A stretch of DNA of 64,000 nucleotides. Source: Alsobacter metallidurans (GTDB lineage Bacteria > Pseudomonadota > Alphaproteobacteria > Rhizobiales > Beijerinckiaceae). Under the pieces are notes generated by a model, which was not told the origin of the DNA, made no database searches, and worked only from the letters and a program-made list of their open reading frames with translations. Below, one piece after another: positions 9,163-23,100 of this stretch. How positions within the stretch are numbered: the stretch's first letter is position 1; the number at the start of each line of letters is the position of its first letter. The DNA is taken from contig NZ_BMES01000003.1 of NCBI RefSeq assembly GCF_014636935.1, positions 62,001 to 126,000 on the forward strand, read 5' to 3'. Position numbers and translations under genes: made by a program.

Positions 9163-10650
<1,488 letters not shown>

Positions 10651-11520
10651 TCAGAGCGCTTCCGCGCCCGAGATGATTTCGATGAGTTCCTTGGTGATCA
10701 TCGCCTGACGAGTCCTGTTGTAGGTCATCGTCTGCTTCTTGATCATCTCGCCGGCGTTGCGGGTAGCGCTGTCCATGGCGCTCATCTGCGAGCCGTAGAA
10801 GGAGGCCTGGTTCTCCAGAAGCGCGCGCAGCACCTGCACGGAGATGTTCTGCGGCAGCAGCGTCGAGAGGATCTGGCTCTCGTCCGGCTCGTACTCGTAG
10901 GAGGCCGTGGAGCCGCCCGCGGCCTGCGCCGGGATTTCGGCCGGGATGATCTGCTGCGCGGTCGGGATCTGGGCGATCACCGACTGGAAGCGCGAGAAGA
11001 AGATCGTCGCGACGTCGAACTCGCCGGCCTCGAACATGCCGATGATCTTCTTGCCGATCATGTCGGCCGTATCGTAGCCCAGCGTCCGCACCGAGCGCAG
11101 CTCGATGAAGTCGACGATCAGGCTGGCGAACTGCCGGCGAAGGATGTCGTAGCCCTTCTTGCCGACGCACAGGATCTTCACCGTCTTGCCCTGCGCCTGC
11201 AGCGACAGGATGCGCTCGCGCGCCAGACGGGCGATCGACGAGTTGAACGCGCCCGCAAGGCCGCGCTCACCCGTGAACACGACGAGCAGTTGCACGTCGC
11301 TCTTGCCATTGCCGGAGAGCAGCACCGGGCCGCCCGACGTGACGCCGCCCGCCACGTTTGCGAGCACCGCCGACATGCGCTCCGCAAAGGGACGCGCGGC
11401 CTCAGCCGCCATCTGGGCGCGGCGCAGCTTAGCCGCCGCGACCATCTGCATGGCCTTGGTGATCTTCTGCGTCGCCTTCACGGAGGCGATGCGATTGCGC
11501 AGATCCTTCAGCGAAGCCAT
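10651..11520 (-). CDS. atpG: ATP synthase F1 subunit gamma
   Basis: A 289-residue gamma subunit, the rotating central shaft. The two long coiled helices are visible at the ends: [20 protein letters not shown] at the start and the [20 protein letters not shown] block at the end, which is highly conserved. It sits 35 bp after atpA and 48 bp before atpD. Confidence 0.97.
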   Translation of the reverse strand: MASLKDLRNRIASVKATQKITKAMQMVAAAKLRRAQMAAEAARPFAERMSAVLANVAGGVTSGGPVLLSGNGKSDVQLLVVFTGERGLAGAFNSSIARLARERILSLQAQGKTVKILCVGKKGYDILRRQFASLIVDFIELRSVRTLGYDTADMIGKKIIGMFEAGEFDVATIFFSRFQSVIAQIPTAQQIIPAEIPAQAAGGSTASYEYEPDESQILSTLLPQNISVQVLRALLENQASFYGSQMSAMDSATRNAGEMIKKQTMTYNRTRQAMITKELIEIISGAEAL

Positions 11521-11555
11521 TGCCCGCCCTTCCTCGTATCAGCTCAGGCGATGCG

Positions 11556-13645
<2,090 letters not shown>

Positions 13646-13959
13646 CGGCCGTCTCTCATCTGTCCGGACGCTTCGCGCCACGAACCTGCGCACGAAACGA
13701 TCGGCGTAGGACTGTCGTGGGCGCCACGTCTGGGGTGGAACGGACCCGCATGCAAGAACCGGCCGCGCTGCGCGCTGACCCGTCCCGACGCCGGTCCGAA
13801 AGGCGCGCGTGAACTAGCATGATGATCTTGGGTGCGCAACCCGAGCGGCGCCCTTGAGGTGCGCGACTTTCGGGGAGGAGTGGGCTTCAGTCTTCAACCC
13901 AAGATGCGTGGCGCTGACGCCAGCGTTTCGACAAAATTGGCTGAAAACGCAGGCTGGCC

Positions 13960-14316
13960 ATGGTCCTTTTAAAAGTATGCTCGTCCCTTGCCTTGCTGGC
14001 GATCGCGATCCTTTTGCTCATGCACGGCGCACTTTATGCGCGTTTCGGGCTTACAGCGTGGGGCGAGGTGATCGAACATACACCTGGCAAGGACGCCGAT
14101 ACCATGGACGACGCACTTTTTCAGTTTAGCGATCACGAGGGGAATGAACACACGGTCGAGCTAAGCTTGTTCCGTAGCCATCTCGGCGATAAGCGGATGC
14201 TCGCTTATCTGCCCTGGAACCCCAGCGGTTGCCGTGTAGCCACAGAGCCTATCTGGTCAGATGATGTGTGGGCGGTGTTCTTTTGCGTTATCGGGATAGT
14301 GGCGATTTGGGATTGA
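13960..14316 (+). CDS. DUF3592-type small membrane protein
   Basis: A 118-residue protein with one hydrophobic helix at each end (about residues 5-25 and 100-117) and a soluble loop between them containing WGEVIEHTPG, ALFQFSDHEGN and LAYLPWNPSGC. This is the layout of DUF3592 proteins, whose function is unknown. It interrupts the minus-strand priA/atpH order found in relatives, and its base composition looks less GC-rich than its neighbours, so it may be a late arrival. No strong ribosome binding site is visible. Confidence 0.65.
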   Translation: MVLLKVCSSLALLAIAILLLMHGALYARFGLTAWGEVIEHTPGKDADTMDDALFQFSDHEGNEHTVELSLFRSHLGDKRMLAYLPWNPSGCRVATEPIWSDDVWAVFFCVIGIVAIWD

Positions 14317-14348
14317 AATTAGCTGTCGTCGGCATGTCGGGCGCGCAC

Positions 14349-16556
14349 TTACAAAAAGCTCATCGGGTCGACGTCCACCTGCACCCGCGTGTTGCCGGTC
14401 GTCTTCGGCGCCTCGCGCAGCCAGTGGCGAAGCCAGTCCTGCAGCGGAAACTCGCGGGCGGTCTTCACCAGGAGGCGAAAGCGGTGGCGGCCGCGCACCA
14501 CCGCGATGGGGGCCTCGGCGGGGCCGAGCACCATGACGTCGGGGTGGCGCGGGGCGCAACGCGCCAGCGCGCGGGCGTGGGTTTCGGCCGGGCCGCGCTC
14601 GTCGGCCGATACGACAATGGCCGCAAGCCGGCCAAATGGCGGCAGACCCGCCGCCTGCCGCATCGCGATCTCTTCCTTATAGAAGCGCTCTGCATCGCCC
14701 GAGAGCAGCGCCTTCAGCACCGGGTGATCGGGCTGGAAGCTTTGCAGCAGCGCCCGTCCGGACGTCGCGCCGCGGCCGGCCCGGCCGGTGACCTGCTGGA
14801 GGATCTGGAACGTCCGCTCGCCGGCGCGCGGATCGCCGGACGCAAGGCCGAGATCGGCGTCCACGACGCCCACCAGCGAGAGCATCGGGAAATTGTGGCC
14901 CTTGGCAACCAGCTGCGTGCCGATAACGATCTGGAACTCACCCTCGGCCACCGCCTCCAGCTCGCGTTTCAGCCGCTCGGTCCCGCCCGGAAAATCGGAA
15001 GAGAGCACCAGCGCGCGGGCGCCCGGGAACGTCTCGGCCACCTCCTCAGCGAGGCGCTCGACGCCGGGGCCGCAGGCCGCGAGGCAGTCCAGCGCTCCGC
15101 AGGACGGGCAGGCGTCCGGCCGGCGCTCCACATGGCCGCAATGGTGGCACACCAGCGCCCGGCGAAAGCGGTGCTCCACCAGCCAGGCCGTGCAATTGGG
15201 GCATTGGAAGCGATGCCCGCACGCATTGCACAGCGTCAGTGGCGCGTAGCCGCGGCGGTTGAGGTAAAGCAGCGACTGCTCGCCCCGCTCCAGCGTCTCG
15301 CGCACGGCGGTGACGAGCCTGGGCGACAGCCAACTCCCGCGCGGCGGTCCATCCCGGCGCATATCGATGGCGGCGAGGTCCGGCATCGCCCGGCCGCCGA
15401 AGCGCTCGGGCAGCCGCACATGTCCGTAGCGCCCGAGCTGCGCGTTGACGCGGCTCTCGATCGAGGGCGTCGCGGAGGCCAGCACCACGGGCGCGCCCTC
15501 GATGCGGCCACGCACCACCGCCATGTCGCGGGCGTGGTAGTGGACGCCGTCTTCCTGCTTGAACGCGTGCTCGTGCTCCTCGTCGACGACCACGAGGCCG
15601 AGATCCCGGAACGGCAGGAACAGCGCCGAGCGCGCGCCCGCCACCACGAGCGCCTCGCCGGACGCCACCGCCGCATGCGTGCGCTCGCGCCGCCGCCCGG
15701 TCGCGCCCGAATGCCACTCCGCCGGCCGCACGCCGAAGCGCTGCTCAAACCGCTGGAGAAACTGCGCCGTCAGGGCGATCTCGGGCAGCATGATGAGGGT
15801 TTGCCGGCCGAGCCGGATCGCTTCGGCGACCGCCTCGAAGTAGACCTCGGTCTTGCCCGAGCCGGTGACGCCTTCGAGCAGCGTCACCGAAAATGTTTTG
15901 GCGAGAACGGCGTCGCGCAGGATTTGGGCCGCGTCGGCCTGCCCGGCTTCCAAAACAGGATGCTGGTGGTCGGGATCAGGCCGCGGCGCGATGGGCGGCG
16001 GCGGGATGCCGACCGTTTCGAGCGTGCCCTCGTCGACAAGGCCGTCGATCACGCCGACGCTCACGGCCGCGGCGTCCGCCAGCGCGCGCTTGGGCAGGGC
16101 GAAACCGCCCTCTGCGGCCGCCAGCACGCGCTGCCGGGCCGGCGTCATGCGGCTCGGCGGCGGGCCCGAGAGGCGCACGCCCGTGGTGATGCGCTCCGGC
16201 GAGGCGTCCGGATCTGGCGCGCGCAGGGCCATGCGCAGCACCATGCCCTTCGGCGCGAGCGTGTAGCGCGCCACCCAGTCGACCAGCTTGCGCAAGTTAT
16301 TGGACAGCGGCGGGCAGGCGATCTTCGCGGTGATTTTCTTGAGGTTGGAGCCGGCAGCCCCACGGCGAAGCTCCCACACGACGCCCACCGTCTCGCGCGG
16401 GCCGAACGGCGCCTGCACGACGCAGCCGGGCGCAAGATCGAGGTGATCAGGAACCGCGTAGGAGTAGCACTGGTCCAGCGCGACCGGCGTCAGCACCTCG
16501 GCGATCAATGCGCCTTGCGCTTCGGTATCCGTGTCGGGAGCGTCCGCCATCGCCAT
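14349..16556 (-). CDS. priA: Primosomal protein N' (replication restart helicase PriA)
   Basis: A 735-residue superfamily 2 helicase. The N-terminal 3'-DNA-binding domain (about 1-110) is followed by Walker A GVTGSGKT (229-236) and Walker B DEEH (325-328). A zinc-binding insertion with paired cysteines follows (LCNACGHRFQCPNC, then CHHCGHVERRPDACPSCG). PriA reloads the replisome at stalled forks. The start could also be the ATG two codons downstream. Confidence 0.96.
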   Translation of the reverse strand: MAMADAPDTDTEAQGALIAEVLTPVALDQCYSYAVPDHLDLAPGCVVQAPFGPRETVGVVWELRRGAAGSNLKKITAKIACPPLSNNLRKLVDWVARYTLAPKGMVLRMALRAPDPDASPERITTGVRLSGPPPSRMTPARQRVLAAAEGGFALPKRALADAAAVSVGVIDGLVDEGTLETVGIPPPPIAPRPDPDHQHPVLEAGQADAAQILRDAVLAKTFSVTLLEGVTGSGKTEVYFEAVAEAIRLGRQTLIMLPEIALTAQFLQRFEQRFGVRPAEWHSGATGRRRERTHAAVASGEALVVAGARSALFLPFRDLGLVVVDEEHEHAFKQEDGVHYHARDMAVVRGRIEGAPVVLASATPSIESRVNAQLGRYGHVRLPERFGGRAMPDLAAIDMRRDGPPRGSWLSPRLVTAVRETLERGEQSLLYLNRRGYAPLTLCNACGHRFQCPNCTAWLVEHRFRRALVCHHCGHVERRPDACPSCGALDCLAACGPGVERLAEEVAETFPGARALVLSSDFPGGTERLKRELEAVAEGEFQIVIGTQLVAKGHNFPMLSLVGVVDADLGLASGDPRAGERTFQILQQVTGRAGRGATSGRALLQSFQPDHPVLKALLSGDAERFYKEEIAMRQAAGLPPFGRLAAIVVSADERGPAETHARALARCAPRHPDVMVLGPAEAPIAVVRGRHRFRLLVKTAREFPLQDWLRHWLREAPKTTGNTRVQVDVDPMSFL

Positions 16557-16630
16557 TGGGCAGGCTTACCAGATTCGATCGACGGCCGCGCCAGCTTGGA
16601 CGCCGGGCAGCGCCGCGTCGGGCCCGGGCC

Positions 16631-17242
16631 TCAGCGCGCCGGCTGCGGCTCGGCCTTTTCCACAGGCAGGATCACGGCCATCAGCGCGCCGTAAGGCAGG
16701 AGCGCCAAAAGCGCGATCACGAGCTTCACGGCGAAGTCGCTGATCGCAAGGCTCTGCCAGAGCGCCATCGGATGCTGGCCCAGGAACGGGATCATCACGG
16801 ACATTTCCGGGTCGCCCGCAAACGCGATCGAGAAGAACAGCAGCGTATCGAGCGCCGAACCCACGACGCTGCCCACCAGCGGGGCGCGCCACCAGGTCTG
16901 CCGCCGCAACTGGTTGAACACCGAGACGTCGAGAAGCTGGCCGACCAGGAACGCTGTTCCGGACGCAATCGCGATGCGGGGCGTCGCCAAAGCGAAAGAC
17001 AGCGCCACCGCGATTACGAAGCCCACGATCACGAGCTTGCGTGCGACGCCGACGCCATAGCGGCGGTTGGTGAGGTCCGTCACCAGAAACGAAACCGGAT
17101 AGGTAAACGCACCCCAGGTGAGGTAGTCGCCGAGCCCCCAATACATGAAGGGGTGCTGCACCAGGATGTTGGACGCCACCACGACCAGCGTCATTGCGAC
17201 GACCGGCAGGGCCAGGGTCCTGAAATCAGGGATCAACATCAT
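16631..17242 (-). CDS. yhhQ: Queuosine precursor transporter, YhhQ family
   Basis: A 203-residue integral membrane protein with about six hydrophobic segments. The conserved YhhQ pattern is present: FTYPVSFLVTDLTNRRYG in the second helix region and SALDTLLFFSIAF later. Family members import queuine or preQ0/preQ1 for tRNA modification. The first of two adjacent ATGs (17242) is preferred, with AGGAG seven bases upstream. I looked for a preQ1 riboswitch in the leader and saw none; the short gap holds the rpmB terminator. Confidence 0.88.
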   Translation of the reverse strand: MMLIPDFRTLALPVVAMTLVVVASNILVQHPFMYWGLGDYLTWGAFTYPVSFLVTDLTNRRYGVGVARKLVIVGFVIAVALSFALATPRIAIASGTAFLVGQLLDVSVFNQLRRQTWWRAPLVGSVVGSALDTLLFFSIAFAGDPEMSVMIPFLGQHPMALWQSLAISDFAVKLVIALLALLPYGALMAVILPVEKAEPQPAR

Positions 17243-17276
17243 GGCGACGCTCCTGGGCCGGTGCCCGTCCGATACG

Positions 17277-17304
17277 CGAAAAGCCCCGCCAAGGGGCGAG
17301 GCTT
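17277..17304 (-). terminator. Intrinsic terminator of rpmB
   Basis: On the minus strand AAGCCTCGCC, loop CCTT, and GGCGGGGCTT (one G-U pair) form a 10-bp stem ending in four T. It lies directly downstream of rpmB and before yhhQ, so the two are probably separate transcripts. Confidence 0.75.
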
Positions 17305-17336
17305 CAGGCGTGACAATCCAAAAAGGATGTAGGCGC

Positions 17337-17642
17337 TTACAGCGCCGCCACGGCCTCGTTGGCCACGGCCTTCTTGGCGATCTCGCGCTTCAGCTCGCGG
17401 GCCCCCTGCGACAGCGTCTCTTCCGAAGACTTCGCCAGGAACGCGTCGAGGCCGCCGCGGTGCTCCACGGAGCGCAGCGCATGGGCCGAAACGCGCATGC
17501 GCACGGCGCGCTGCAGCGAGTCCGACTGAAGCGTCACATGGAACAGGTTCGGCAGAAACCGCCGCTTGGTCTTGCGGTTCGAATGGCTCACCAGGTGGCC
17601 CGACTGCACACCCTTGCCCGTCAACTCACACCGACGCGCCAT
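17337..17642 (-). CDS. rpmB: 50S ribosomal protein L28
   Basis: A 101-residue L28, starting at the ATG at 17642 with the hallmark [16 protein letters not shown]. The segment [14 protein letters not shown] is conserved rRNA-contact sequence. The C-terminus is longer than the E. coli protein, as in other alphaproteobacteria. Upstream in-frame ATGs would add arginine-rich non-native residues. It is divergent from the DUF3108 gene. Confidence 0.97.
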   Translation of the reverse strand: MARRCELTGKGVQSGHLVSHSNRKTKRRFLPNLFHVTLQSDSLQRAVRMRVSAHALRSVEHRGGLDAFLAKSSEETLSQGARELKREIAKKAVANEAVAAL

Positions 17643-17933
17643 GGTCGATCGTCCTTCGTGTTCTGAGCCGCGGGTCTCACGACGACGATGTCGCCGAAAA
17701 GCAGAAGGCGGCCGAGGCCGCCGCCGGAACCCACGCAGCAATCAAATGGTGGCTGCTCTATAGTGGCGAGCCGCAGCAGCGTCAACCGCCAAACCGGCGA
17801 CGAAAGCGTGCTCCGGTGCTGCCATTCGCCTGTTAGCCCGCGAATCAGCCATGATCAACGCGCCACGAATCCGACGCTTTCGCGCGCGAAACAACCTTAT
17901 CGTGCGGATCTGGCGAGGCCAGACCGGGAAACC

Positions 17934-18830
17934 ATGATCGCCATGACTAAAAATCCCCCCCAAGGCTCAAAGGCTCGCCTCGCCGCTGCGGCCTCGATCG
18001 CGGCGGCCGTTCTGATCGCCGCCATTCCGGCCCGCGCCGACAACGTCGCCATTCAATATGGCCTCACGCTGGCTGGCCTTCCGATCGGCACCGCCTCCAT
18101 GACCGGGTCGGTGACGCGCGAAAGCTACAAGCTCGACGTCCAGGCCAGGATGACCGGGCTCGCCGGCATGCTGACCAGCGGGCGCGGCGCCGGCGTGGCG
18201 ACGGGCGCCAACGCGGGCGGCAAGCTCCTGCCCGCCACCTACGCGCTCTCCTCCGGGGGCGGAAGCCAAGTTTACACCGTCCAGATGGCGCTCAAGGCCG
18301 GCGACGTCGCGGCCGTTGAGATCAACCCGCCCCTGGACGTCAAGGTCGACCGCGTGCCGGTGCTCGACAGCCACAAGCGCGGCGTGGTGGATCCCGTCAG
18401 CGCGCTCCTGTTCCCGGTGGCGGGCCGAGGGCCGCTGCTCGAGCCGGCGTCCTGCGATCGCACCATCCCGGTCTTCGACGGCGCCGGCCGCTTCGACGTC
18501 ACGCTCAGCTATACGGGCAAGAAGGACGTGGACGTCCCCGGCTACAAGGGGCCTGTGGTCGTCTGCTCGGCGCGCTACACGCCGATCTCGGGCCATCGCA
18601 CCGGCCGCAAGGCGACGCAGTTCATGGCCGACAACCGCGACATGGAGGCCTGGCTCGCGCCGGTCGAATCCGCGCACACGCTTGTGCCGGTCCGGATCGC
18701 GGTGCGCACCATGGTGGGCTCCACCGTGATCGAGGCGACCAAGTTCAGCATCACCCGCACGGCCGACGCCGGCGGCGCGCCGACCGCCACGGCGGCCCGG
18801 GCCACTCCGGCCGAGCAGCAGCGCAATTAA
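17934..18830 (+). CDS. DUF3108 exported protein
   Basis: A 298-residue protein with an N-terminal signal peptide (hydrophobic stretch about residues 18-30, cleavage near ARA-DN) followed by a DUF3108 domain. The segment ADNVAIQYGLTLAGLPIGTAS opens the mature part. DUF3108 proteins are periplasmic or envelope proteins of unknown role. The ATG at 17934 is chosen; an ATG three codons on is equally possible. It is divergent from rpmB, an order seen in other rhizobia, and is followed by a strong terminator. Confidence 0.8.
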   Translation: MIAMTKNPPQGSKARLAAAASIAAAVLIAAIPARADNVAIQYGLTLAGLPIGTASMTGSVTRESYKLDVQARMTGLAGMLTSGRGAGVATGANAGGKLLPATYALSSGGGSQVYTVQMALKAGDVAAVEINPPLDVKVDRVPVLDSHKRGVVDPVSALLFPVAGRGPLLEPASCDRTIPVFDGAGRFDVTLSYTGKKDVDVPGYKGPVVVCSARYTPISGHRTGRKATQFMADNRDMEAWLAPVESAHTLVPVRIAVRTMVGSTVIEATKFSITRTADAGGAPTATAARATPAEQQRN

Positions 18831-18861
18831 CCAACCTCTGCCCCCGCGACGCTCCATAACG

Positions 18862-18893
18862 AAGCGCTCCGGTTAACGCCGGAGCGCTTTTTT
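18862..18893 (+). terminator. Intrinsic terminator after the DUF3108 gene
   Basis: AAGCGCTCCGG (18862-18872), a 6-base loop, and CCGGAGCGCTT (18879-18889) form a perfect 11-bp stem followed by a run of T. The loop carries the GTTAAC hexamer that recurs in the array downstream. Confidence 0.92.
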
Positions 18894-18950
18894 GCTGCGC
18901 ATTTGAACGGCCCGAGAACGCCCAAGCGCCTGTCCGGACAGGGTTGCCGC

Positions 18951-20036
18951 TGATTCGTGCCCGTCCCGTTCCGGGTTACGGCTAATCGTAAAGGCAAGCG
19001 CCCCGTTCTGCTCCCGGGCTGGTTCAGACTCTGTCCACCTTGACCGCCACTCAGCGAGTCCCGCACCGGGACGTCAGGTTAACGGCGCCGCGTCGTGAAG
19101 GCGCGCGTCGGCGCAGGCCGGCGTTAGCGGCCCTAGGCCGGCGCTGGCGTCGCAGTGATTCGTGCATGCTCCGTTCGGTGCTGTTCCGCTTCATGAACGG
19201 GGGACGAGCTATGATCGAGTTGAGTAGGCGCCGCTCGTTAACCTTTGACGAAAACCGAGGCTCGTTCCAGCCGATCCCACGCCGGGACACTCGTTAACCA
19301 ACGCCCGCTACGGAGCCTGCTGACAAACCGCTCGAGGGCCGCGCCGCTCGAGGACGCAAACCAGTGCGCGCCGATTCGTGCCGGCTCTGTTCCGGCCTGT
19401 TCCGCTCCGTTAATCGGCCGTCGAAAGGCATTGGGCGTTCGCTGCTCGACGCCGCGTCCCGCGACGGGATTGCGGGTTAACGTTCTAGGGGCGCGGCAGG
19501 TCATCGGGAGCCCCCTTCGTCCCATAGGCCGCCTTGCACACCAGTGATTCGTGCCCGCTCCGTTCTGGCTTCCGGCTCATCGTTAACTCTGCGGGTCCAT
19601 GCGCATCTTGAGGTTCCCGCTTCGGCACGAAACATCTAATGCCTGCCCTATCGCGCGGTCCGCACGCTCCAATGCAGAGCGTCACGCGACCAAGGCGTTG
19701 CTTGGGATTGCGGTGATTCGGGCCCGATCTGTTCGCGCCCTGGCCCAATCGTTAACCCGAGCAGGAAAGATCCCGCATGCAGATGCAAGACTTCGAACAC
19801 GAACGGTGAGTCTTGCCGGGACTGGTCGACTCTGGGGTGAATCCAGCCTGCCTGCCTCTTTCCGGTTGCCGCAGGCGCCGAACCTGATGATCTTGACGAG
19901 CCTCGACCTGCCGCTCCGCAAAACTTTGCCCGAGTCCTGGAAGACTCGCCCGCAAGCGCCGATTCGACCCCGATTCGTTCGGGGCTCGTTCGCTTTATTT
20001 TGTGCCAGCGTCGCCCGGCTCCGTGCTAAACGACTC
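18951..20036 (+). repeat. Array of six degenerate 43-bp repeats rich in GANTC and GTTAAC
   Basis: The 1285-bp gap before the helicase has no credible gene. It holds six same-direction copies of a 43-bp unit starting at 18951, 19156, 19372, 19545, 19714 and 19960, that is 169-246 bp apart. Copies open with [TC]GATTCG, most continue GTGCCCG, carry GTTC about 18 bases in, and the best copies end ATCGTTAAC. Copies 1 and 4 agree at about 36 of 42 positions. The stretch contains 15 GANTC sites (the CcrM methylation target), and six GTTAAC hexamers lie between 19078 and 19756, a seventh being in the upstream terminator. Function unknown. Confidence 0.7.
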
Positions 20037-20115
20037 CGCGAAACAACTCCCGACCTTGGCCAATGGCCGCGCCCATGCTCGCCGGCGCACCGGCCTCTCC
20101 CCATATCCAGGTCCG

Positions 20116-23100
20116 ATGCTGCCACGCTCCCTTCCGCCTTCCATTCGCGCGCGCGGCGTCACGGCCGTGCTCGGGCCGACCAACACCGGCAAGACGCATC
20201 TGGCGATCGAGCGCATGGTGGCGCACGGCGGCGGGCTGATCGGCCTGCCGCTGCGACTGTTGGCCCGCGAGGTCTACCAGCGTCTCGTCGAGCGAACCTC
20301 CGTGGACGCGGTCGCGCTCGTGACCGGCGAGGAGAAAATCAAGCCGCCGGGCGCGCGCTTCTGGGTCGCAACCGTGGAGGCGATGCCACGCGATCTCGAA
20401 GTCCCTTTCGTGGCCATCGACGAGATTCAGCTCGCGGCCGATCGCGATCGCGGCCACGTCTTCACCGATCGCCTGCTCAACATGCGCGGCCGGTCCGAGA
20501 CCCTGCTGATCGGCGCCGCCACCATGAAGCCGCTGATCGAGCGGCTGTTGCCCGGCGCCAACATCGTTTCGCGGCCTCGCCTGTCGCAGCTCACCTTCGC
20601 GGGCGAGAAGAAGCTCACCCGCCTCCCCCGGCGCAGCGCCATCGTGGCCTTCTCGGCCGAAGAGGTCTACGCGATCGCGGAGCTGATCCGCCGCCAGCGC
20701 GGGGGAGCCGCGGTCGTGATGGGCGCTCTGTCGCCCCGAACCCGCAACGCCCAGGTCGAGATGTACCAGTCGGGCGACGTCGACTACCTGATCGCCACGG
20801 ACGCGATCGGGATGGGGCTGAACCTCGATGTGGATCACGTCGCCTTCGCGGCCGACCGCAAGTTCGACGGCGCCATGCACCGGCGGCTCAATCCGGCCGA
20901 GTTCGGCCAGATCGCGGGCCGCGCCGGCCGGCACCTGCGCGACGGCACCTTCGGCACCACGGGCCGGTGCGAGCCCTTCGACACGGAGCTCGCGCGGTCG
21001 TTGGAGGACCACGTCTTCGACGCCGTGAAGGTGCTGCAATGGCGCAATCCCGAGCTCGATTTCGGCACCGTCGCGCGGCTGGTCGCCTCGCTGGACCGCA
21101 ATCCCGCCGAACAGGGCCTCACCCGCGCGATCCCGGCCGATGACGTGATCGCGCTCGAGACGGTTGCGCACGATCCTGAACTGAAGGCCTTCGCGTCGAG
21201 CCCCACCGCGGTGTCGCGGCTGTGGGACGTCTGCCAAGTGCCGGACTATCGCCGCGTGGCGCCGGCCGCCCATGCCGACCTGGTGGGCACAATCTATCGC
21301 CAGCTCATGCGCGACGGCCGCCTGTCGGAGGACTGGTTCGCGGCCCGGGTGGCCGAAGTGGACAGGACGGACGGCGACCTCGACACCCTGTCGAACCGCA
21401 TCGCCCAAGGTCGCACCTGGACGTTCGTGGCCAACCGGCCGGACTGGCTTCGCGATCCTGAGCATTGGCAGCGCGTCACCCGTCAGGTAGAGGACAGGCT
21501 GTCCGACGCATTGCACGAGCGTTTGGCGCAACGATTTGTGGACCGCCGCACGAGCGTGCTCATGCGGCGCCTGAGAGAGAATGCGATGCTCGAGGCGGAA
21601 ATCACGGCGGCGGGCGACGTGCTCGTCGAAGGCCACGCGGTCGGCCGGCTGCACGGATTCCAGTTTGCGCCGGATCCGCAGGCCGGGGGCCCTGAGGCCA
21701 AGGCGTTGCGCAATGCGGCCCTGAAGGCGCTCGCCAACGAGATCGACACGCGCGCCGCGCGGCTGTCGGGCGCGGGCGACGACGCTTTCGTGCTCGCCAA
21801 TGACGGCGCTGTGCGCTGGCAGGGCGAGGTGGTCGCCAAGCTCACGGCCGGCGAAAAGCTGCTGGAGCCGCGCCTTCGCCTTCTGGCGGACGAGCAGCTC
21901 ACCGGCGGCTCGCGCGAGCAGGTCCAGGCCCGCCTCGATCTCTGGATCAAGGCGCATGTCGAAAAGCTGCTCGGGCCGCTGCTGAAGCTCGAGAACGCCG
22001 AGACGCTGACCGGCATCGCGCGCGGCCTCGCGTTCCAGATCGCCGAGGCGCTGGGCGTGCTTGAGCGCTCCAAGGTTGCGGACGAGATGAAGCATCTGGA
22101 CCAGGAAGGTCGCGGCGCGCTGCGCAATTTCGGCGTGCGCTTCGGCGCCTACCATCTCACCGTCCCGGCCTTGCTGAAGCCGGCCCCGCGGGGTCTCGCG
22201 GCCCAGCTTTGGGCGTTGAAGCATGGCGGTTCCGAGCCCAAGGGCCTCGACGACATCCTGCATCTGGCGGCTTCGGGCCGCACCTCCATCCCGGTCGACA
22301 AGGAAGTGGCGCGCGGCCTTTACCGCGCCGCCGGCTTCCGCGTTTGCGGCGAGCGCGCCGTGCGCGTCGACATCCTGGAGCGCCTGGCGGACCTGATCCG
22401 CCCGGCCATCCACTATCGCCCCGGCGTGACGCCCGGCGAGCCGCCGGCCGGCGCGGCCGATGGCGAAGGCTTCGTGGTCACCACCGCGATGACGTCGCTT
22501 TGCGGCTGCGCGGGCGAGGATTTCGCCTCGATCCTGCGGTCGCTCGGCTACCTCGTCGACCGTCGCCCGGGCCCGGCCATCACGGTCGCGCTCGCCCCGA
22601 TGGCGCCGACCACGCCGGCCGTGCAGGCCGCCGCTCCGGCGGCCGATGCGCCTGCGGAAGCCTCCGCCGCCGAGGCAGCCGCCACCGACGCGAACGTCGC
22701 GGAAGCAGCCTCGACCGAAACGGTCACGGACGCCCCAGGGGGCGAAACGGCTGCGCCGGCCGAGGCCGCGACGGCCGACGTCGGCTCCGAAGCCGCCGAG
22801 CCCACGCCCCTCGACGCCATCGCGGCAGACTTCGCTGTCCGCGGGGTCGCGCCCGAGGCCGCAGACGCTGCCGCTGCTCTCGACGCCGAGGATGCGGCTC
22901 AGCCCGCCATCGCAGAGGCGGTCGCCCAGCCGGCTTTGGCCGACGAGTCCGAGACCGCCCTCACGGCCCAGCCGATGGTCGATGCGGCCGGCTCCGACGC
23001 TCCGGCCGAAACCGCCGAGCCGGCGGCTCCCGCCGAGCCGATCCTGATCGAGGTCTGGCGCCAGCATCGCCACCAGGGTGGGCAGCGCCCCGCCCGCGAT

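Noticed and set aside
17243-17336. A preQ1 riboswitch before the queuosine-precursor transporter
   Set aside because: The short gap is filled by the rpmB terminator hairpin; no preQ1 aptamer core could be made out.
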